Source: Saprospiraceae bacterium
Lineage (GTDB): Bacteria; Bacteroidota; Bacteroidia; Chitinophagales; Saprospiraceae
Length of the DNA stretch: 64,000 nucleotides
NCBI GenBank assembly: GCA_026982695.1
Contig: JALSGS010000045.1
Coordinates: 186,001 to 250,000 of the forward strand
Direction: 5' to 3'
A model generated the notes under the pieces. The model was given only the letters and a program-made list of their open reading frames with translations. It was not told where the DNA came from and searched no databases. The translations under genes and the position numbers were made by a program. Of the stretch, positions 45,936 to 55,943 are shown piece by piece. Each line of letters opens with the position of its first letter. Position 1 is the first letter of the stretch.

Positions 45936-46142
45936 GCTACCTTTACTGTAGCAGTAAAAGGCACAACTTTTGCATTTGAAGCCTTGACTGGCATCGAAAA
46001 AAGGCCGAAATTGCGGTTTGTGCCTGTAGTGCAACTACAGTTCTCCCCTTGAACATACCATGAACATGCTTCCTAAAAGCCCAAATACAGAGCTGTACAC
46101 ACAGCTCGGACGAAACTCATTCACGAACACAATCATCTATTC

Positions 46143-46547
46143 ATGGTTCGTCATCAAGCGCTTACCCTCGCCTCTGATTTGTGCAGCGTGCGAGAAGTAG
46201 AACGGCTGCTACAGCAAATCATTGAACAATACGACATTAGCCCCGACAAATATGGCGACATGCTCATCAGCCTTACAGAAGCTGTAACCAATGCCATTTG
46301 CCATGGCAACCGCCACGATAAGCGCAAGTGCGTGCGGCTTACCTATTCATATCATCAGGGTGAGATCCACTTTCAAGTAATGGACGAAGGACAAGGCTTC
46401 GACTACGAAAGCTTACCCGACCCTACTACTGTAGACCACCTCATGGAAGTGGGCGGCCGAGGCGTTTTTCTAATGAAACAGCTGAGCGATCGCTTTTCGT
46501 TTAAAAACAATGGGAGCACCGTGGAAATGTGCTTTAAAACCGAATGA
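46143..46547 (+). CDS. RsbW-like anti-sigma/ATP-binding protein
   Basis: The 134-residue protein is a GHKL-type kinase fold like RsbW/SpoIIAB: LISLTEAVTNAICHGNRHDK (N-box), FQVMDEGQGFDYESLPDP (G1) and GGRGVFLMKQLSDRFSFKNN (G2). Such proteins bind and inhibit sigma factors or phosphorylate anti-anti-sigma STAS proteins. No partner sigma or STAS gene is adjacent; ybeY follows 148 bp downstream. Confidence 0.88.
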   Translation: MVRHQALTLASDLCSVREVERLLQQIIEQYDISPDKYGDMLISLTEAVTNAICHGNRHDKRKCVRLTYSYHQGEIHFQVMDEGQGFDYESLPDPTTVDHLMEVGGRGVFLMKQLSDRFSFKNNGSTVEMCFKTE

Positions 46548-46695
46548 TATTTCCTCTTTCATCGGTGATTTCCTCAAAAGTCCGCGCAATCTTTCACGCG
46601 TGGGCTTTTTTGCTATAGAGTACTTGGGCGCCCACTACTTTGGCAACAAGCGCGCCTATTTAACTCTATCTTGGCCTCGACAAATTGCATCAGTC

Positions 46696-47181
46696 ATGTC
46701 ATTCGACCCATTTTCATCGCTGCATCAAGGGCCTTATTTGCCGAAAGGCCAAATCGATTTTACCTCTGTAGAGCTAGACTTTGCACCTGCTCAGGCCCAG
46801 TTATTGCGTCAATGGATCAAAACAGTCATCCAACGCGAGGGGGCCGAGCTGTACCAGTTGCAGTACGTTTTCTGTAGTGATGCTTATTTGTATCAGCTCA
46901 ATGTGGAATATCTCAACCACCATACCCTCACCGATATCATTACTTTTCCATATGCCGATCCGCCAGCTGTCTATGGCGACTTGTTTATCAGCATAGAACG
47001 AATACGCGACAACGCCCAAAGCCTAAAGGTATCTTTCAGCGAAGAGTTGCGCCGTGTGATGATTCACGGCGTATTGCACTTATGTGGTTATGGCGATAAA
47101 AGCGAGGCACAAGCCCAGCAGATGCGCACCAAAGAAGATGAGGCATTGGCACTGTTGCATCAACTAATGGTATCTGAATAG
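46696..47181 (+). CDS. ybeY: Endoribonuclease YbeY
   Basis: YbeY is a zinc-dependent RNase that matures 16S rRNA and acts in ribosome quality control. The 161-residue protein has LNVEYLNHHTLTDIITFPYA (DxxTDVLxFP-type motif) and the zinc motif MIHGVLHLCGYGDKSE. The third ligand is Asp in place of the common second His (HxxxHxxxGYxD). ATG at 46696 was chosen because earlier in-frame sequence overlaps the previous gene and is not conserved. Confidence 0.9.
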   Translation: MSFDPFSSLHQGPYLPKGQIDFTSVELDFAPAQAQLLRQWIKTVIQREGAELYQLQYVFCSDAYLYQLNVEYLNHHTLTDIITFPYADPPAVYGDLFISIERIRDNAQSLKVSFSEELRRVMIHGVLHLCGYGDKSEAQAQQMRTKEDEALALLHQLMVSE

Positions 47182-47298
47182 TACAAACGTCTGTCAATAT
47201 GAGCCGGCTTGCCTTTCGGCAAACCTGGCTCCACATACACCTGGCCACATTTTTTTCGCCAAAAAAGGAGACTTTTGCCACAGCCAAATCAAAGTCTC

Positions 47299-48831
47299 AT
47301 GTCCCTAACCTACGCAGATCAAGATTTCATACTAGGCGATCAGCCCTTAAGCCTCGATCAGTTAGCCGATTTGGCCGAACACCCTAGGCCCATCGCATTG
47401 TCCGATGCAGCCCGCGCACGCATCCAACGCAGCCATGCGTTCCTACAATCACAACTCGAACGCACGGACAAGGCCTTCTACGGCATCAACACGGGCTTTG
47501 GTGCTCTATGCCAGGTGCGGATCTCGCCTGCCGAGCTGCAGCAGCTACAGCACAACTTGGTCGTATCGCACGCTTGTGGTGCAGGCGCTGAAGTACCACC
47601 ACACATCGTGAGGCTCATGCTCATACTCAAAGCCTGGAATCTGGCTCAAGGTTATTCTGGCGTACGCGAAGTACTAGTGATGCGCTTGCTCGACATGTAC
47701 CGCTACGACCTGCTACCTGTAGTGTACGAGCAAGGATCGCTAGGTGCTTCGGGCGATCTGGCCCCACTGGCTCATTTGGCACTGCCATTGATTGGACAAG
47801 GGCAAGTGCTTTTTCGGGGGCAACGCCTAGAAGCCAGCCAAGCGCTTCAGGCGTTAGGTTGGCATCCTTTGTCGTTGGCGCCCAAAGAGGGGCTAGCCCT
47901 GCTCAATGGCACGCAGTTCTCGCAGGCCTATGGCCTTTGGTGCCTTGTAGAAGGCAAAAGGTTGTGGGAAGTAGCACTACTGACTGCCGCACTTGCTACC
48001 GATGCCTTTTACTGCCTGGCTACCCCCTTCGACGAGCGTCTACACCGCATACGTCCCCATCGAGGGCAGATCGAAGCAGCTGCACGCCTACGGAAATGGC
48101 TACAAAACAGCCCACTGCAAGCACAACCCAAAGAGCAAGTCCAAGATCCCTATGCGTTTCGCTGTATGCCACAAGTGGCGGGCGCTAGCTACGATGCGCT
48201 GAGCTATGTAGATGGGGTACTCCATACCGAAGTGAATGGCGTGACGGACAACCCCAGCCTTTTTGCCGACAGTGGCGCCATCTTGTCGGGTGGCAACTTT
48301 CACGCACAGCCACTAGCGCTGGCCTCGGACTTCTTGTCGATTGCATTGGCCGAGTTAGGTAGCATATCGGAGCGCCGTACCTTTCAGTTGCTCAGTGGGC
48401 AGCGGGGCTTACCGCCTTTTCTGAGCCCTCGCCCCGGCATCAACTCAGGGCTGATGATCCCACAATACACGGCCGCATCCATCGTCAGTCAGAACAAGCA
48501 GTTGTGTACGCCCGCCTCAGTCGATACGATCGTATCGAGCAATGGGCAAGAAGATCACGTCAGTATGGCCGCCAATGCTGCGACCAAAGTACTGCGCGTG
48601 CTCGACAACTGCTGGCAACTCATAGGCATCGAATGGCTTACAGCCTGCCAAGCTCTTTATCTACGCCGACCGTTGCGAAGCAGCCCACAACTGGAAGCAT
48701 GGGTAGCGCGCTTTCGCGAAAAAGTGCCGCCAATAAAAGATGATCGACTGCTTCAGCCCGACTTGCAAGCTGCTCGTGATTTTTGCCGCAAGGCAGGAAA
48801 AGAACTGGCCACAGACGCCATCGTCACATAA
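47299..48831 (+). CDS. hutH: Histidine ammonia-lyase
   Basis: This enzyme deaminates histidine to urocanate. The 510-residue protein has the MIO-forming Ala-Ser-Gly in QGSLGASGDLAPLAHLALPL (about 150), the Tyr loop FYGINTGFGAL, substrate-selecting Ser-His in LVVSHACGAG (histidine type rather than tyrosine or phenylalanine type) and SSNGQEDHVSMAANAATKVL. hutU and hutI are not in the window, so the complete Hut pathway cannot be shown. It lies near, and convergent to, the histidine biosynthesis operon. Confidence 0.93.
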   Translation: MSLTYADQDFILGDQPLSLDQLADLAEHPRPIALSDAARARIQRSHAFLQSQLERTDKAFYGINTGFGALCQVRISPAELQQLQHNLVVSHACGAGAEVPPHIVRLMLILKAWNLAQGYSGVREVLVMRLLDMYRYDLLPVVYEQGSLGASGDLAPLAHLALPLIGQGQVLFRGQRLEASQALQALGWHPLSLAPKEGLALLNGTQFSQAYGLWCLVEGKRLWEVALLTAALATDAFYCLATPFDERLHRIRPHRGQIEAAARLRKWLQNSPLQAQPKEQVQDPYAFRCMPQVAGASYDALSYVDGVLHTEVNGVTDNPSLFADSGAILSGGNFHAQPLALASDFLSIALAELGSISERRTFQLLSGQRGLPPFLSPRPGINSGLMIPQYTAASIVSQNKQLCTPASVDTIVSSNGQEDHVSMAANAATKVLRVLDNCWQLIGIEWLTACQALYLRRPLRSSPQLEAWVARFREKVPPIKDDRLLQPDLQAARDFCRKAGKELATDAIVT

Positions 48832-48853
48832 CCCCTTTTAATGCCGTTGTGCT

Positions 48854-49963
48854 ATGATGGACCGCTATGCACACCTGTTGGTGCACTACTGCCTCGAGCT
48901 CAAAAAGGGACAGACGCTCTATCTATCATCCACGACATTGGCCGAACCATTGGTGCGCGAAGTATTCCGCGAGGCGGTTAAAGTAGGTGCACATCCTATT
49001 GTTGAGTTGAGCTTCCGCGAGCAAAACCGCATCTTTTTGCTACATGCCGATGATGCACAACTCGAACAAGTGCCACCGCTCTTTCAATACGCCATGAACC
49101 AAGCCGATGCATTTCTCAACATTCGGGCCCCCTTCAACCTGCGCGAAGACCAGGACGTACCGGCAGAAAAGATACAACGGCGGAAACAAGCTCTGGAACA
49201 GCCCTACAAAGCGTACTTTACACGCACGGCCAGTGGCGCCATGAAACGCTGCCTGTGTCAATATCCCACACAAGCTAATGCCCAAGAGGCCGGAATGGCC
49301 CTGGAAGCCTACGAGCAGTTCGTCTTTGAGGCTTGCCGCCTCTATGAGGAAGACCCCATTGGTGCCTGGCGCGAACTGCGCCAGCGCCAGCAATACATCG
49401 TCGACTATCTCAATGCGCGTGAGCGCATACGCTTTGAAGGGCCTCAGACCGACATCACTTTCTCGACCAAAGGCCGATGCTGGATCAATTCCGATGGGCG
49501 CGCCAACATGCCCTCTGGCGAGGTATTCACTGCGCCAGTAGAGGACGCCGTCGATGGGCACATCCATTTTCAATATCCCGCCATCTATATGGGCCACGAA
49601 GTGGAAGGTGTCACGCTGTGGGTAAAAGAGGGTTATATCGAACGTTGGGAAGCAAAGCGAGGAAAAGAATTTTTAGACCGCATCTTTGAAACGCCCGGCA
49701 CGCGCCGTTTTGGCGAAGCTGCCATAGGTACCAACTATCGTATTGACCGCTTCACAAAAAATATCCTATTCGACGAGAAGATCGGAGGCACTGTGCATAT
49801 GGCTATTGGGCAATCTTATCCGCAAGCTGGGGGCAAAAACACCTCAACGGTACACTGGGACATGATAGCCGATATGCGAACAGGTGGCTGTATTTATGCC
49901 GATGGGGTGCTCATTTGCGAAAATGGCTACTTTACAGGGCCTTTCGCAGGCATCGAATTGTAA
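48854..49963 (+). CDS. M29-family aminopeptidase
   Basis: The 369-residue protein matches M29 (AmpS/aminopeptidase II) metallopeptidases: MDRYAHLLVHYCLELKKGQT, NMPSGEVFTAPVEDAVDGHI (metal Glu), YMGHEVEGVTLWVKEG, GGTVHMAIGQSYPQAGGKNT and VHWDMIADMRTGG. The metal-binding Glu, His and Asp residues are all visible. It follows hutH by 22 bp on the same strand and is likely co-transcribed, which would supply free amino acids including histidine. Confidence 0.92.
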   Translation: MMDRYAHLLVHYCLELKKGQTLYLSSTTLAEPLVREVFREAVKVGAHPIVELSFREQNRIFLLHADDAQLEQVPPLFQYAMNQADAFLNIRAPFNLREDQDVPAEKIQRRKQALEQPYKAYFTRTASGAMKRCLCQYPTQANAQEAGMALEAYEQFVFEACRLYEEDPIGAWRELRQRQQYIVDYLNARERIRFEGPQTDITFSTKGRCWINSDGRANMPSGEVFTAPVEDAVDGHIHFQYPAIYMGHEVEGVTLWVKEGYIERWEAKRGKEFLDRIFETPGTRRFGEAAIGTNYRIDRFTKNILFDEKIGGTVHMAIGQSYPQAGGKNTSTVHWDMIADMRTGGCIYADGVLICENGYFTGPFAGIEL

Positions 49964-49976
49964 GTAACATTACGTC

Positions 49977-50693
49977 ATGCGGCTTCAATCTTTTTTATCT
50001 GCACAACTGCTCGTGTTCATCCTCACGTTGGGGGTAGTGATCGCCCTGTTATGGGGACTGCACAAAGCAGCAAGTCGCATTGGCATGGCGCACACAGCGC
50101 GTCGCCAGCTATTGAGCTATACGGGCTTGGGCATCTTATTATGGCTTTCTATACTCACCGAGTTGAGCCGCATGGGACTGCTACTCAATGCTACGAGCAT
50201 CCCTGTTTTGGCATGGGTGTTCATACCGGTACTCGTGATGGGATTGTGGCTGGCGCGCAGCCCTACTTTTGGTTTGTTGTTGCGCTTTGTGGGGCCAGCT
50301 TGGCTGGTGTGGATTCATACTTTTCGAGCGTTCCTAGCCCTAACTTTCTACTTGAGTTGGCGGGCTGGTCTATTGCCAGTCCATCTCAGTGTACAAGGTC
50401 TCAATCAAGATTTTATTGTAGGGATCACGGCCCCTATGGCAGGTCTGCTCTTTTTCAACCGGCGTTTTTACCTACTCCAAGCCCTGCTGTGGCACTTGTT
50501 CGGCTTATTACTGGCTGCCGCCGTATTATTGCTGATCGTGTGGTCTACACCTTCGGCGCATGCCGCATTTGCCCAGACCACCACGCTATTCACGGAATTC
50601 CCTTTCGTATGGATTCCGGGGTTTCTCTTGCCTTTAGCCATGGTATTGCATGGTTGGGCACTATGGCAACTCAAACTTTTTTGGAAAAAGTAA
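49977..50693 (+). CDS. Polytopic membrane protein, unknown
   Basis: The 238-residue protein has about seven membrane helices (for example LLVFILTLGVVIALLWGLHK and LLWHLFGLLLAAAVLLLIVW) and no recognised motif. It follows the M29 peptidase by 13 bp and probably belongs to the same transcript. Function is unknown. Confidence 0.75.
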   Translation: MRLQSFLSAQLLVFILTLGVVIALLWGLHKAASRIGMAHTARRQLLSYTGLGILLWLSILTELSRMGLLLNATSIPVLAWVFIPVLVMGLWLARSPTFGLLLRFVGPAWLVWIHTFRAFLALTFYLSWRAGLLPVHLSVQGLNQDFIVGITAPMAGLLFFNRRFYLLQALLWHLFGLLLAAAVLLLIVWSTPSAHAAFAQTTTLFTEFPFVWIPGFLLPLAMVLHGWALWQLKLFWKK

Positions 50694-50926
50694 AGCAAAC
50701 ATGAGAGCTGCTTGTACAGAGACACTGCTTGGAGTCAGGGGGAAAATAAAGTGAGCCTTAACACTTCACACCGTCGTTTTTTCATCTAACCAATGTTGTA
50801 AGCACCTTCTCCAGACAAGTAGCCTACTATTTTATTTAGCTGGATGTACGCCCATCAACATATGGAAGGCATCAAATGATATCAAACGGCTCATGTACTG
50901 CTGCCGAACTACTGGAAAAGGAGTGC

Positions 50927-51514
50927 TCAAAGTGCTAAAAAGCGCTGCAAAAGTCGGGTACCTGCTTCTCCTGATTTTTCCGGATGGAATTGAGTAGCAA
51001 AGAAGTTTTCGTGTTGAATCGCTGCGCTAAAAGGGTGAATGTAGTGGGTGGTTGCAATAGTCCAAGGTCCTGTTTCTACGTAATAGCTATGTACGAAATA
51101 CATCCACTGACCTTCATCAGAAGGCGCAAAGAGTGGTGCACGCACTTGCTCGAGGGTATTCCATCCCATATGAGGTACTTTTTCTCCTGCTGCTCGTGGC
51201 ACAAATTGCTTCACTTTGGCAGGCACGATGCCCAAGCAAGGCGTGTCGCCCTCTTCCGAATAGTGGCACAGCAGCTGCATACCCAGGCAAATGCCCAATA
51301 CGGGCTGGCGCAACGATCGGATCACCTCGTCGAGCTGATGGTCGCACAGCCACTGCATGGTAGCAGCAGCCTGTCCTACACCGGGAAAGATCACCTTGTC
51401 GGCTTGGCGAATCTGTTGCGCATCGGCGGTGAGCTTAGCCTCAACCTGTAAGCGTTCTAGCGCATGCATCACCGAACGGATGTTGCCAGCATTGTAGTCG
51501 ATCACTGCAATCAT
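50927..51514 (-). CDS. hisH: Imidazole glycerol phosphate synthase glutaminase subunit HisH
   Basis: HisH releases ammonia from glutamine for HisF. The 195-residue class-I glutamine amidotransferase has VIDYNAGNIRSVMHALERL, the catalytic Cys in PVLGICLGMQLLCHYSEEGD (about 77) and the His/Glu pair in FFATQFHPEKSGEAGTRLLQ. It is the last gene of the his cluster in the window; hisA, hisF and hisIE, which usually follow, are not here. Confidence 0.96.
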   Translation of the reverse strand: MIAVIDYNAGNIRSVMHALERLQVEAKLTADAQQIRQADKVIFPGVGQAAATMQWLCDHQLDEVIRSLRQPVLGICLGMQLLCHYSEEGDTPCLGIVPAKVKQFVPRAAGEKVPHMGWNTLEQVRAPLFAPSDEGQWMYFVHSYYVETGPWTIATTHYIHPFSAAIQHENFFATQFHPEKSGEAGTRLLQRFLAL

Positions 51515-51540
51515 AGTCTGTAGAGTGTGTAAAAAGATGG

Positions 51541-52680
51541 CTACAAAGTTCCTTTAGTAGAAGGCAAGGTGGGATCGTCGGCGTCGTAGCTTTTGGCCAT
51601 GCGAATTGCTCGAGCCAGCGCCTTGAAGATTGCTTCAATCTTGTGATGTTCGTTTTGGCCTGCAGCGCGAATGTGGATATTGGCCGCTGCTGTATCGGAA
51701 AGCGATTTAAAAAAGTGAAAGAACATCTCTGTTGGCATTTTGCCAATGCACTCTCTTTTGAACTCAGCCTCCCACACCAACCAGGGGCGCCCTCCGAAAT
51801 CTATGGCTACTTGTGCCAAGCAGTCGTCCATGGGCAAGCAGAAGCCATAGCGGCTGATACCGCGCTTGTCGCCCAAAGCTTGTCGCAATGCCTGCCCCAG
51901 CGCCAGTGCCGTATCTTCGATGGTGTGGTGTGCATCCACGTGTAGGTCACCTTTGGTGCGGATGCGCAAGTCGAGGCCTCCGTGCCGTGCGATCTGTTCG
52001 AGCATGTGGTCGAAAAAGCCTATGCCTGTGCGAATGTCAGCTTGTCCTGTGCCGTCCAGATCAAGCTGGACGAGCACGTCGGTCTCTTTGGTAGTGCGAT
52101 GCACTGTAGCGGTGCGCACACCTCGGCGCAGCAAGGTCCAGATATCGGCCCAAGAAGTGGTCTGCACCACTTCTCGGGCTAACCATTGGCGCAAGTCGTC
52201 AGAAGCCTCGTCGGCGCCCAGCTCGGGATCATTAGCAAGGAATATGCCCTTACAACCTAAGTTGCGCGCCAGCTCCATATCAGTGAGGCGGTCGCCGATC
52301 ACCCAAGAATGAGCCAAATCCCACTCATCGGAATTGAGGTAATGCGTCAGCAAGCCAGTACGGGGCTTGCGCGTAGGCGCTTGTTCGTGTGGGAAACTAC
52401 GATCGATCAGTATTTCGCGAAAGCGAATGCCCTCGCCTTCCAGCGTACGCACGATCAACTCGTGTATAGGCCAAAAGCTCGACTCGGGAAAAGACTCAGT
52501 ACCCAACCCATCCTGATTGGTCACCATGACCAGCTCGTAGTCAAGCATGCGCGCTACCTTGCCCAAGTATTGAAAAACCCCTGGGTAAAAGCGCAGCTTT
52601 TCAAAGCTGTCGAGCTGGTAATCGGGGGGTTCGAGCACTAAAGTACCATCTCGATCGATAAACAACAACTTGCGTGGCAT
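51541..52680 (-). CDS. hisB: Bifunctional histidinol-phosphatase / imidazoleglycerol-phosphate dehydratase HisB
   Basis: The 379-residue fusion has an N-terminal HAD phosphatase ([20 protein letters not shown] at the start, [20 protein letters not shown]) and a C-terminal IGPD domain with metal motifs [37 protein letters not shown] and [20 protein letters not shown]. It performs the seventh and ninth steps. It lies 3 bp after the hisC stop. Confidence 0.97.
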   Translation of the reverse strand: MPRKLLFIDRDGTLVLEPPDYQLDSFEKLRFYPGVFQYLGKVARMLDYELVMVTNQDGLGTESFPESSFWPIHELIVRTLEGEGIRFREILIDRSFPHEQAPTRKPRTGLLTHYLNSDEWDLAHSWVIGDRLTDMELARNLGCKGIFLANDPELGADEASDDLRQWLAREVVQTTSWADIWTLLRRGVRTATVHRTTKETDVLVQLDLDGTGQADIRTGIGFFDHMLEQIARHGGLDLRIRTKGDLHVDAHHTIEDTALALGQALRQALGDKRGISRYGFCLPMDDCLAQVAIDFGGRPWLVWEAEFKRECIGKMPTEMFFHFFKSLSDTAAANIHIRAAGQNEHHKIEAIFKALARAIRMAKSYDADDPTLPSTKGTL

Positions 52681-52683
52681 AGT

Positions 52684-53733
52684 CTATCTGTTTTCCACAA
52701 CCTCAATTTGTCGCAATGCTTTCAGGAGTACATCGTTTTGCTCAGGTGTGCCTACGCTGATGCGCAAGCACTCGGCACAAAGCGGCTGACGCGAGCGATC
52801 GCGTACCACGATACCGCGCGCTGCTAATGCCTCGTATATTTTGCGCGCCGCCCGCATGCGCACCAACAGGAAGTTGGCCTGTGAGGGAAATACTTTTTCT
52901 ACAAAGGGAAGCTCAGTGAGCGCTTGTGCCAGCCGCTGGCGCTCGCCTACCAATACCTCGACCACTTGCTCCACTTGCTCGGGCTGTTGCAATGCCTCAA
53001 GAGCCACTTTTTGCGTGAGCTGATTGACGTTGTACGGCGGCTTGACGGCATCGAGCCAACGGATAAGTGGTGCTTGCGCAAAAGCCATCCCCAAGCGAAT
53101 ACCGGCTAGCCCCCAAGCTTTGGACAGCGTCTGCAGTACTACCAGATTGGGGTAGGCATCGATCCAAGGTAATAGGGAGGCCGAAGGACAAAAGTCGATG
53201 TAGGCTTCATCGATCACGACGATCCCCTCGAATTGTTCCAACAGTGTGCGCACTTGCCTTTCGGCAAAAAGGTTGCCCGTGGGGTTGTTGGGGCGGCAAA
53301 GAAACAACAGGCATGCACGATGCTGCTGCGTGGCTGCCAATATGGCGGGTAGATCGAGCTCGAAATTGGTCTGTAACGGCACGTGCACCACCTCTACATC
53401 AGCGATGCCGGCACTCACTTCGTACATGCCATAAGTAGGTGGCAACGTAATAATGGCATCTTTTCGCGGCTCACAGAACAAGCGCAACAACAAATCGATA
53501 GCTTCGTCGCTACCATTAGCTGTAAAGACATGGTCGGGCCTCACCCCTTTCAGCTCGGCTAGGCGCTGACGCAAGGGCGTAGCCAGAGGGTCGGGATACC
53601 GGTTTAAGCCCGAATCGAACGGGTTTTCGTTGGCATCCAGAAAGATACGGGCATCACCCGTAAACTCATGTCGCGCCGAAGCATAAGGCTTCAGCTTCTT
53701 GATATTGTTGCGCAATAGCGTCTCAAGCTCCAT
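52684..53733 (-). CDS. hisC: Histidinol-phosphate aminotransferase HisC
   Basis: The 349-residue PLP enzyme shows IFLDANENPFDSGLNRYPDP, VFTANGSDEAIDLLLRLFCE, LCRPNNPTGNLFAERQVRTL, VVIDEAYIDFCP and PLP lysine in LQTLSKAWGLAGIRLGMAFA. ATG at 53733 gives the normal start (MELETLLRNNIKKLKPYASA) and overlaps the end of hisD by 11 bp. Confidence 0.96.
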   Translation of the reverse strand: MELETLLRNNIKKLKPYASARHEFTGDARIFLDANENPFDSGLNRYPDPLATPLRQRLAELKGVRPDHVFTANGSDEAIDLLLRLFCEPRKDAIITLPPTYGMYEVSAGIADVEVVHVPLQTNFELDLPAILAATQQHRACLLFLCRPNNPTGNLFAERQVRTLLEQFEGIVVIDEAYIDFCPSASLLPWIDAYPNLVVLQTLSKAWGLAGIRLGMAFAQAPLIRWLDAVKPPYNVNQLTQKVALEALQQPEQVEQVVEVLVGERQRLAQALTELPFVEKVFPSQANFLLVRMRAARKIYEALAARGIVVRDRSRQPLCAECLRISVGTPEQNDVLLKALRQIEVVENR

Positions 53734-55048
53734 TCGTTCCTTTTTTTGCGTGAGCCAAACGTACGGAAACAGCACGGCGATGCGCTTCTAACGCTTCAGC
53801 TTGTGCCATACGCTCCACTATGGGTCCGAGTTGCTGCAGCCCCAGCTCACTGATATGTTGAAAGGTGACCTTGCGCACGAAGCTGTCGAGCGACACACCG
53901 CTCCAGGCCCGAGCCCAGCCATTGGTTGGCAAAGTGTGGTTAGTACCCGAAGCATAGTCGCCTGCCGCCTCGGGCGTATAATGCCCCAAAAAGACGGAGC
54001 CTGCATGCCGCACCTCCTCGGCCCATGTTTCGGCTTGGTCTACAGCCAGGATGAGATGTTCAGGGGCATAGGCATTGGCGAAGTCCATTGCTTCACGTAC
54101 TGAGCTCACCAAGATGGCGCGGCTGTGTTGAAGTGCCTGGTGCGCTACTGCAGCACGCGGCAAGCTGGCCAACTGGTGGGTCAATGCCTCAAGTGTAGCC
54201 TTCAGCACAGCAGCAGAAGTAGTTACCAATACGACCTGACTGTCGGGACCATGTTCGGCCTGCGACAGTAGATCGGCAGCCACAAACTCAGGCACAGCAG
54301 AGCCGTCGGCTACTACCAACACCTCTGAAGGGCCTGCCGGCAAATCGATGGCTATGCCTTCGCGCTGTACCCATTGCTTGGCAGCAGTGACATATTGATT
54401 GCCTGGGCCAAAGATCTTGTCTACACGTGGAATACTTTGCGTGCCATAGGCCAAGGCGGCAATGGCTTGAGCTCCACCCACTCGGTATACCTCTGTCGTG
54501 CCCGCCAGCCTAGCGGCAAAAAGGATAGCAGGATGTACTCGGCCATCGGCCTGAGGCGGCGTACACAGCACGATGCGCTGACAGCCGGCCAGACGTGCAG
54601 GCACAGCCAACATCAGTACCGTACTGAACAGCGGTGCCGATCCACCCGGAATGTACAGGCCTACTCGCGATATAGGTATCGATTTGCGCCAACAGCGTAC
54701 CCCTTCCATGGGCATTACAACCTGCATGGCTTCAGCCTGAACAGCGTGAAACTGTTCGATATGATGGGCGGCATGGCCAATGGCCTCCTTCAGCTCGGCA
54801 TCGAGGGCCACTTCTGCTTCAGCAAAGGCCTGCTCGGGCACAGCCAACGCTCGGCCATCCCAACCATCGAATTGCCTATTGAAGCGCCATAAAGCCTCGT
54901 CGCCTTCTCGACGCACGGCTTCTATAATAGGATGCACTTGCACTTCGAGCTCTTCCCAGTCGATTACTGGGCGACGCACCAGTGCCGGCCACTGGTCGCG
55001 CGAAGGGTAATGCATCACCTGAACGTGAATGGGTGTAGCGGTATTCAT
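53723..55048 (-). CDS. hisD: Histidinol dehydrogenase HisD
   Basis: The 441-residue NAD enzyme performs the last two oxidations of the pathway. Motifs include PISRVGLYIPGGSAPLFSTV, GGAQAIAALAYGTQSIPRVD, KIFGPGNQYVTAAKQWVQRE, DLLSQAEHGPDSQVVLVTTS (zinc/catalytic Glu-His) and YAPEHLILAVDQAETWAEEV. Start overlaps the hisG stop by 1 bp (TAATG). Confidence 0.97.
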   Translation of the reverse strand: MNTATPIHVQVMHYPSRDQWPALVRRPVIDWEELEVQVHPIIEAVRREGDEALWRFNRQFDGWDGRALAVPEQAFAEAEVALDAELKEAIGHAAHHIEQFHAVQAEAMQVVMPMEGVRCWRKSIPISRVGLYIPGGSAPLFSTVLMLAVPARLAGCQRIVLCTPPQADGRVHPAILFAARLAGTTEVYRVGGAQAIAALAYGTQSIPRVDKIFGPGNQYVTAAKQWVQREGIAIDLPAGPSEVLVVADGSAVPEFVAADLLSQAEHGPDSQVVLVTTSAAVLKATLEALTHQLASLPRAAVAHQALQHSRAILVSSVREAMDFANAYAPEHLILAVDQAETWAEEVRHAGSVFLGHYTPEAAGDYASGTNHTLPTNGWARAWSGVSLDSFVRKVTFQHISELGLQQLGPIVERMAQAEALEAHRRAVSVRLAHAKKGTNGA

Positions 55049-55914
55049 TATCGAATCATTTTTTCAATGGGCACGACCAAAATACCCTGAGCACCTACTG
55101 CCTTGAGCTCATCGATGACCTCCCAAAACTCGTCTTCATTGATGACCGAGTGCAGTGCACTCCAGCCAGCTTCTGCCAGAGGCACTACAGTGGGGCTTTT
55201 CATGCCTGGCAAAATGCGACTGATAGCTTCAATGCGGTCGTTAGGCGCATTGAGCACTACGTATTTGCTACGCGCAGCGCGCTGCACCGCATCAATGCGA
55301 AAGAGCAGTTTGTCGAGCAAGGCTTGTTTGCCTTTTGACAAATAAGGATTGGCCACCAAGGTGGCTTCCGAGTACATGATCACTTCCACCTCTTTAAGGC
55401 CATTGCTAAACAGTGTGGTGCCCGAGCTGACCAAGTCCGCGATGGCATCAGCCAAGCCAATATTAGGCGCAATCTCCACCGACCCACTGATGGTATGCAC
55501 TTCAGCATCAATATCATGAGCCTGGAGGAAACGCTTCAGGAGGCGCGGATAGGAGGTAGCTATCTTGCGCCCCTCAAACCATGTCAAACCATCGTAGGCC
55601 ACTGCCTTAGGCACAGCTAGGCTTAGGCGGCAACTGCCAAAGCCCAAAGGGCGCAATTCCTCTACCTTACAGGCTGCTTCAGCTACCACGTTCTGGCCCA
55701 CAATACCCACATCAGCAGTGCCATCAGCTACGTATTGCGGGATGTCGTCGTCGCGCAGATACAACACTTCGAGAGGGAAGTTGTGAGCACGCGCTATGAG
55801 GGCATGCTTGCCATTCTGCACCGAGATGCCACACTCGCGCAGCAGCTGCCGGCTGTCATCGCTCAGCCGTCCCGATTTCTGAATGGCGATCTTGAGTGGT
55901 TGGTCATGCGTCAT
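55048..55914 (-). CDS. hisG: ATP phosphoribosyltransferase HisG, long form
   Basis: HisG catalyses the first, feedback-controlled step. The 288-residue length and C-terminal ACT-like domain (SPTVVPLAEAGWSALHSVIN; VGAQGILVVPIEKMIR) mark the long form, which needs no HisZ. N-terminal motifs: LKIAIQKSGRLSDDSRQLLR, ADVGIVGQNVVAE, and PRPP loop ISGSVEIAPNIGLADAIADL. ATG at 55914 (MTHDQPLKIAIQ) was chosen because it lies just after the attenuator terminator; the longer open frame would run through that hairpin. Confidence 0.96.
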   Translation of the reverse strand: MTHDQPLKIAIQKSGRLSDDSRQLLRECGISVQNGKHALIARAHNFPLEVLYLRDDDIPQYVADGTADVGIVGQNVVAEAACKVEELRPLGFGSCRLSLAVPKAVAYDGLTWFEGRKIATSYPRLLKRFLQAHDIDAEVHTISGSVEIAPNIGLADAIADLVSSGTTLFSNGLKEVEVIMYSEATLVANPYLSKGKQALLDKLLFRIDAVQRAARSKYVVLNAPNDRIEAISRILPGMKSPTVVPLAEAGWSALHSVINEDEFWEVIDELKAVGAQGILVVPIEKMIR

Positions 55915-55943
55915 GTAGTCAGTTTGAAATTGAATGTGAGCAA

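Noticed and set aside
50694-50926. Possible terminator between the membrane protein gene and hisH
   Set aside because: Only weak, imperfect repeats (GAGCACTTTGAGCACTCC) and no clear stem with a T-tract were found.
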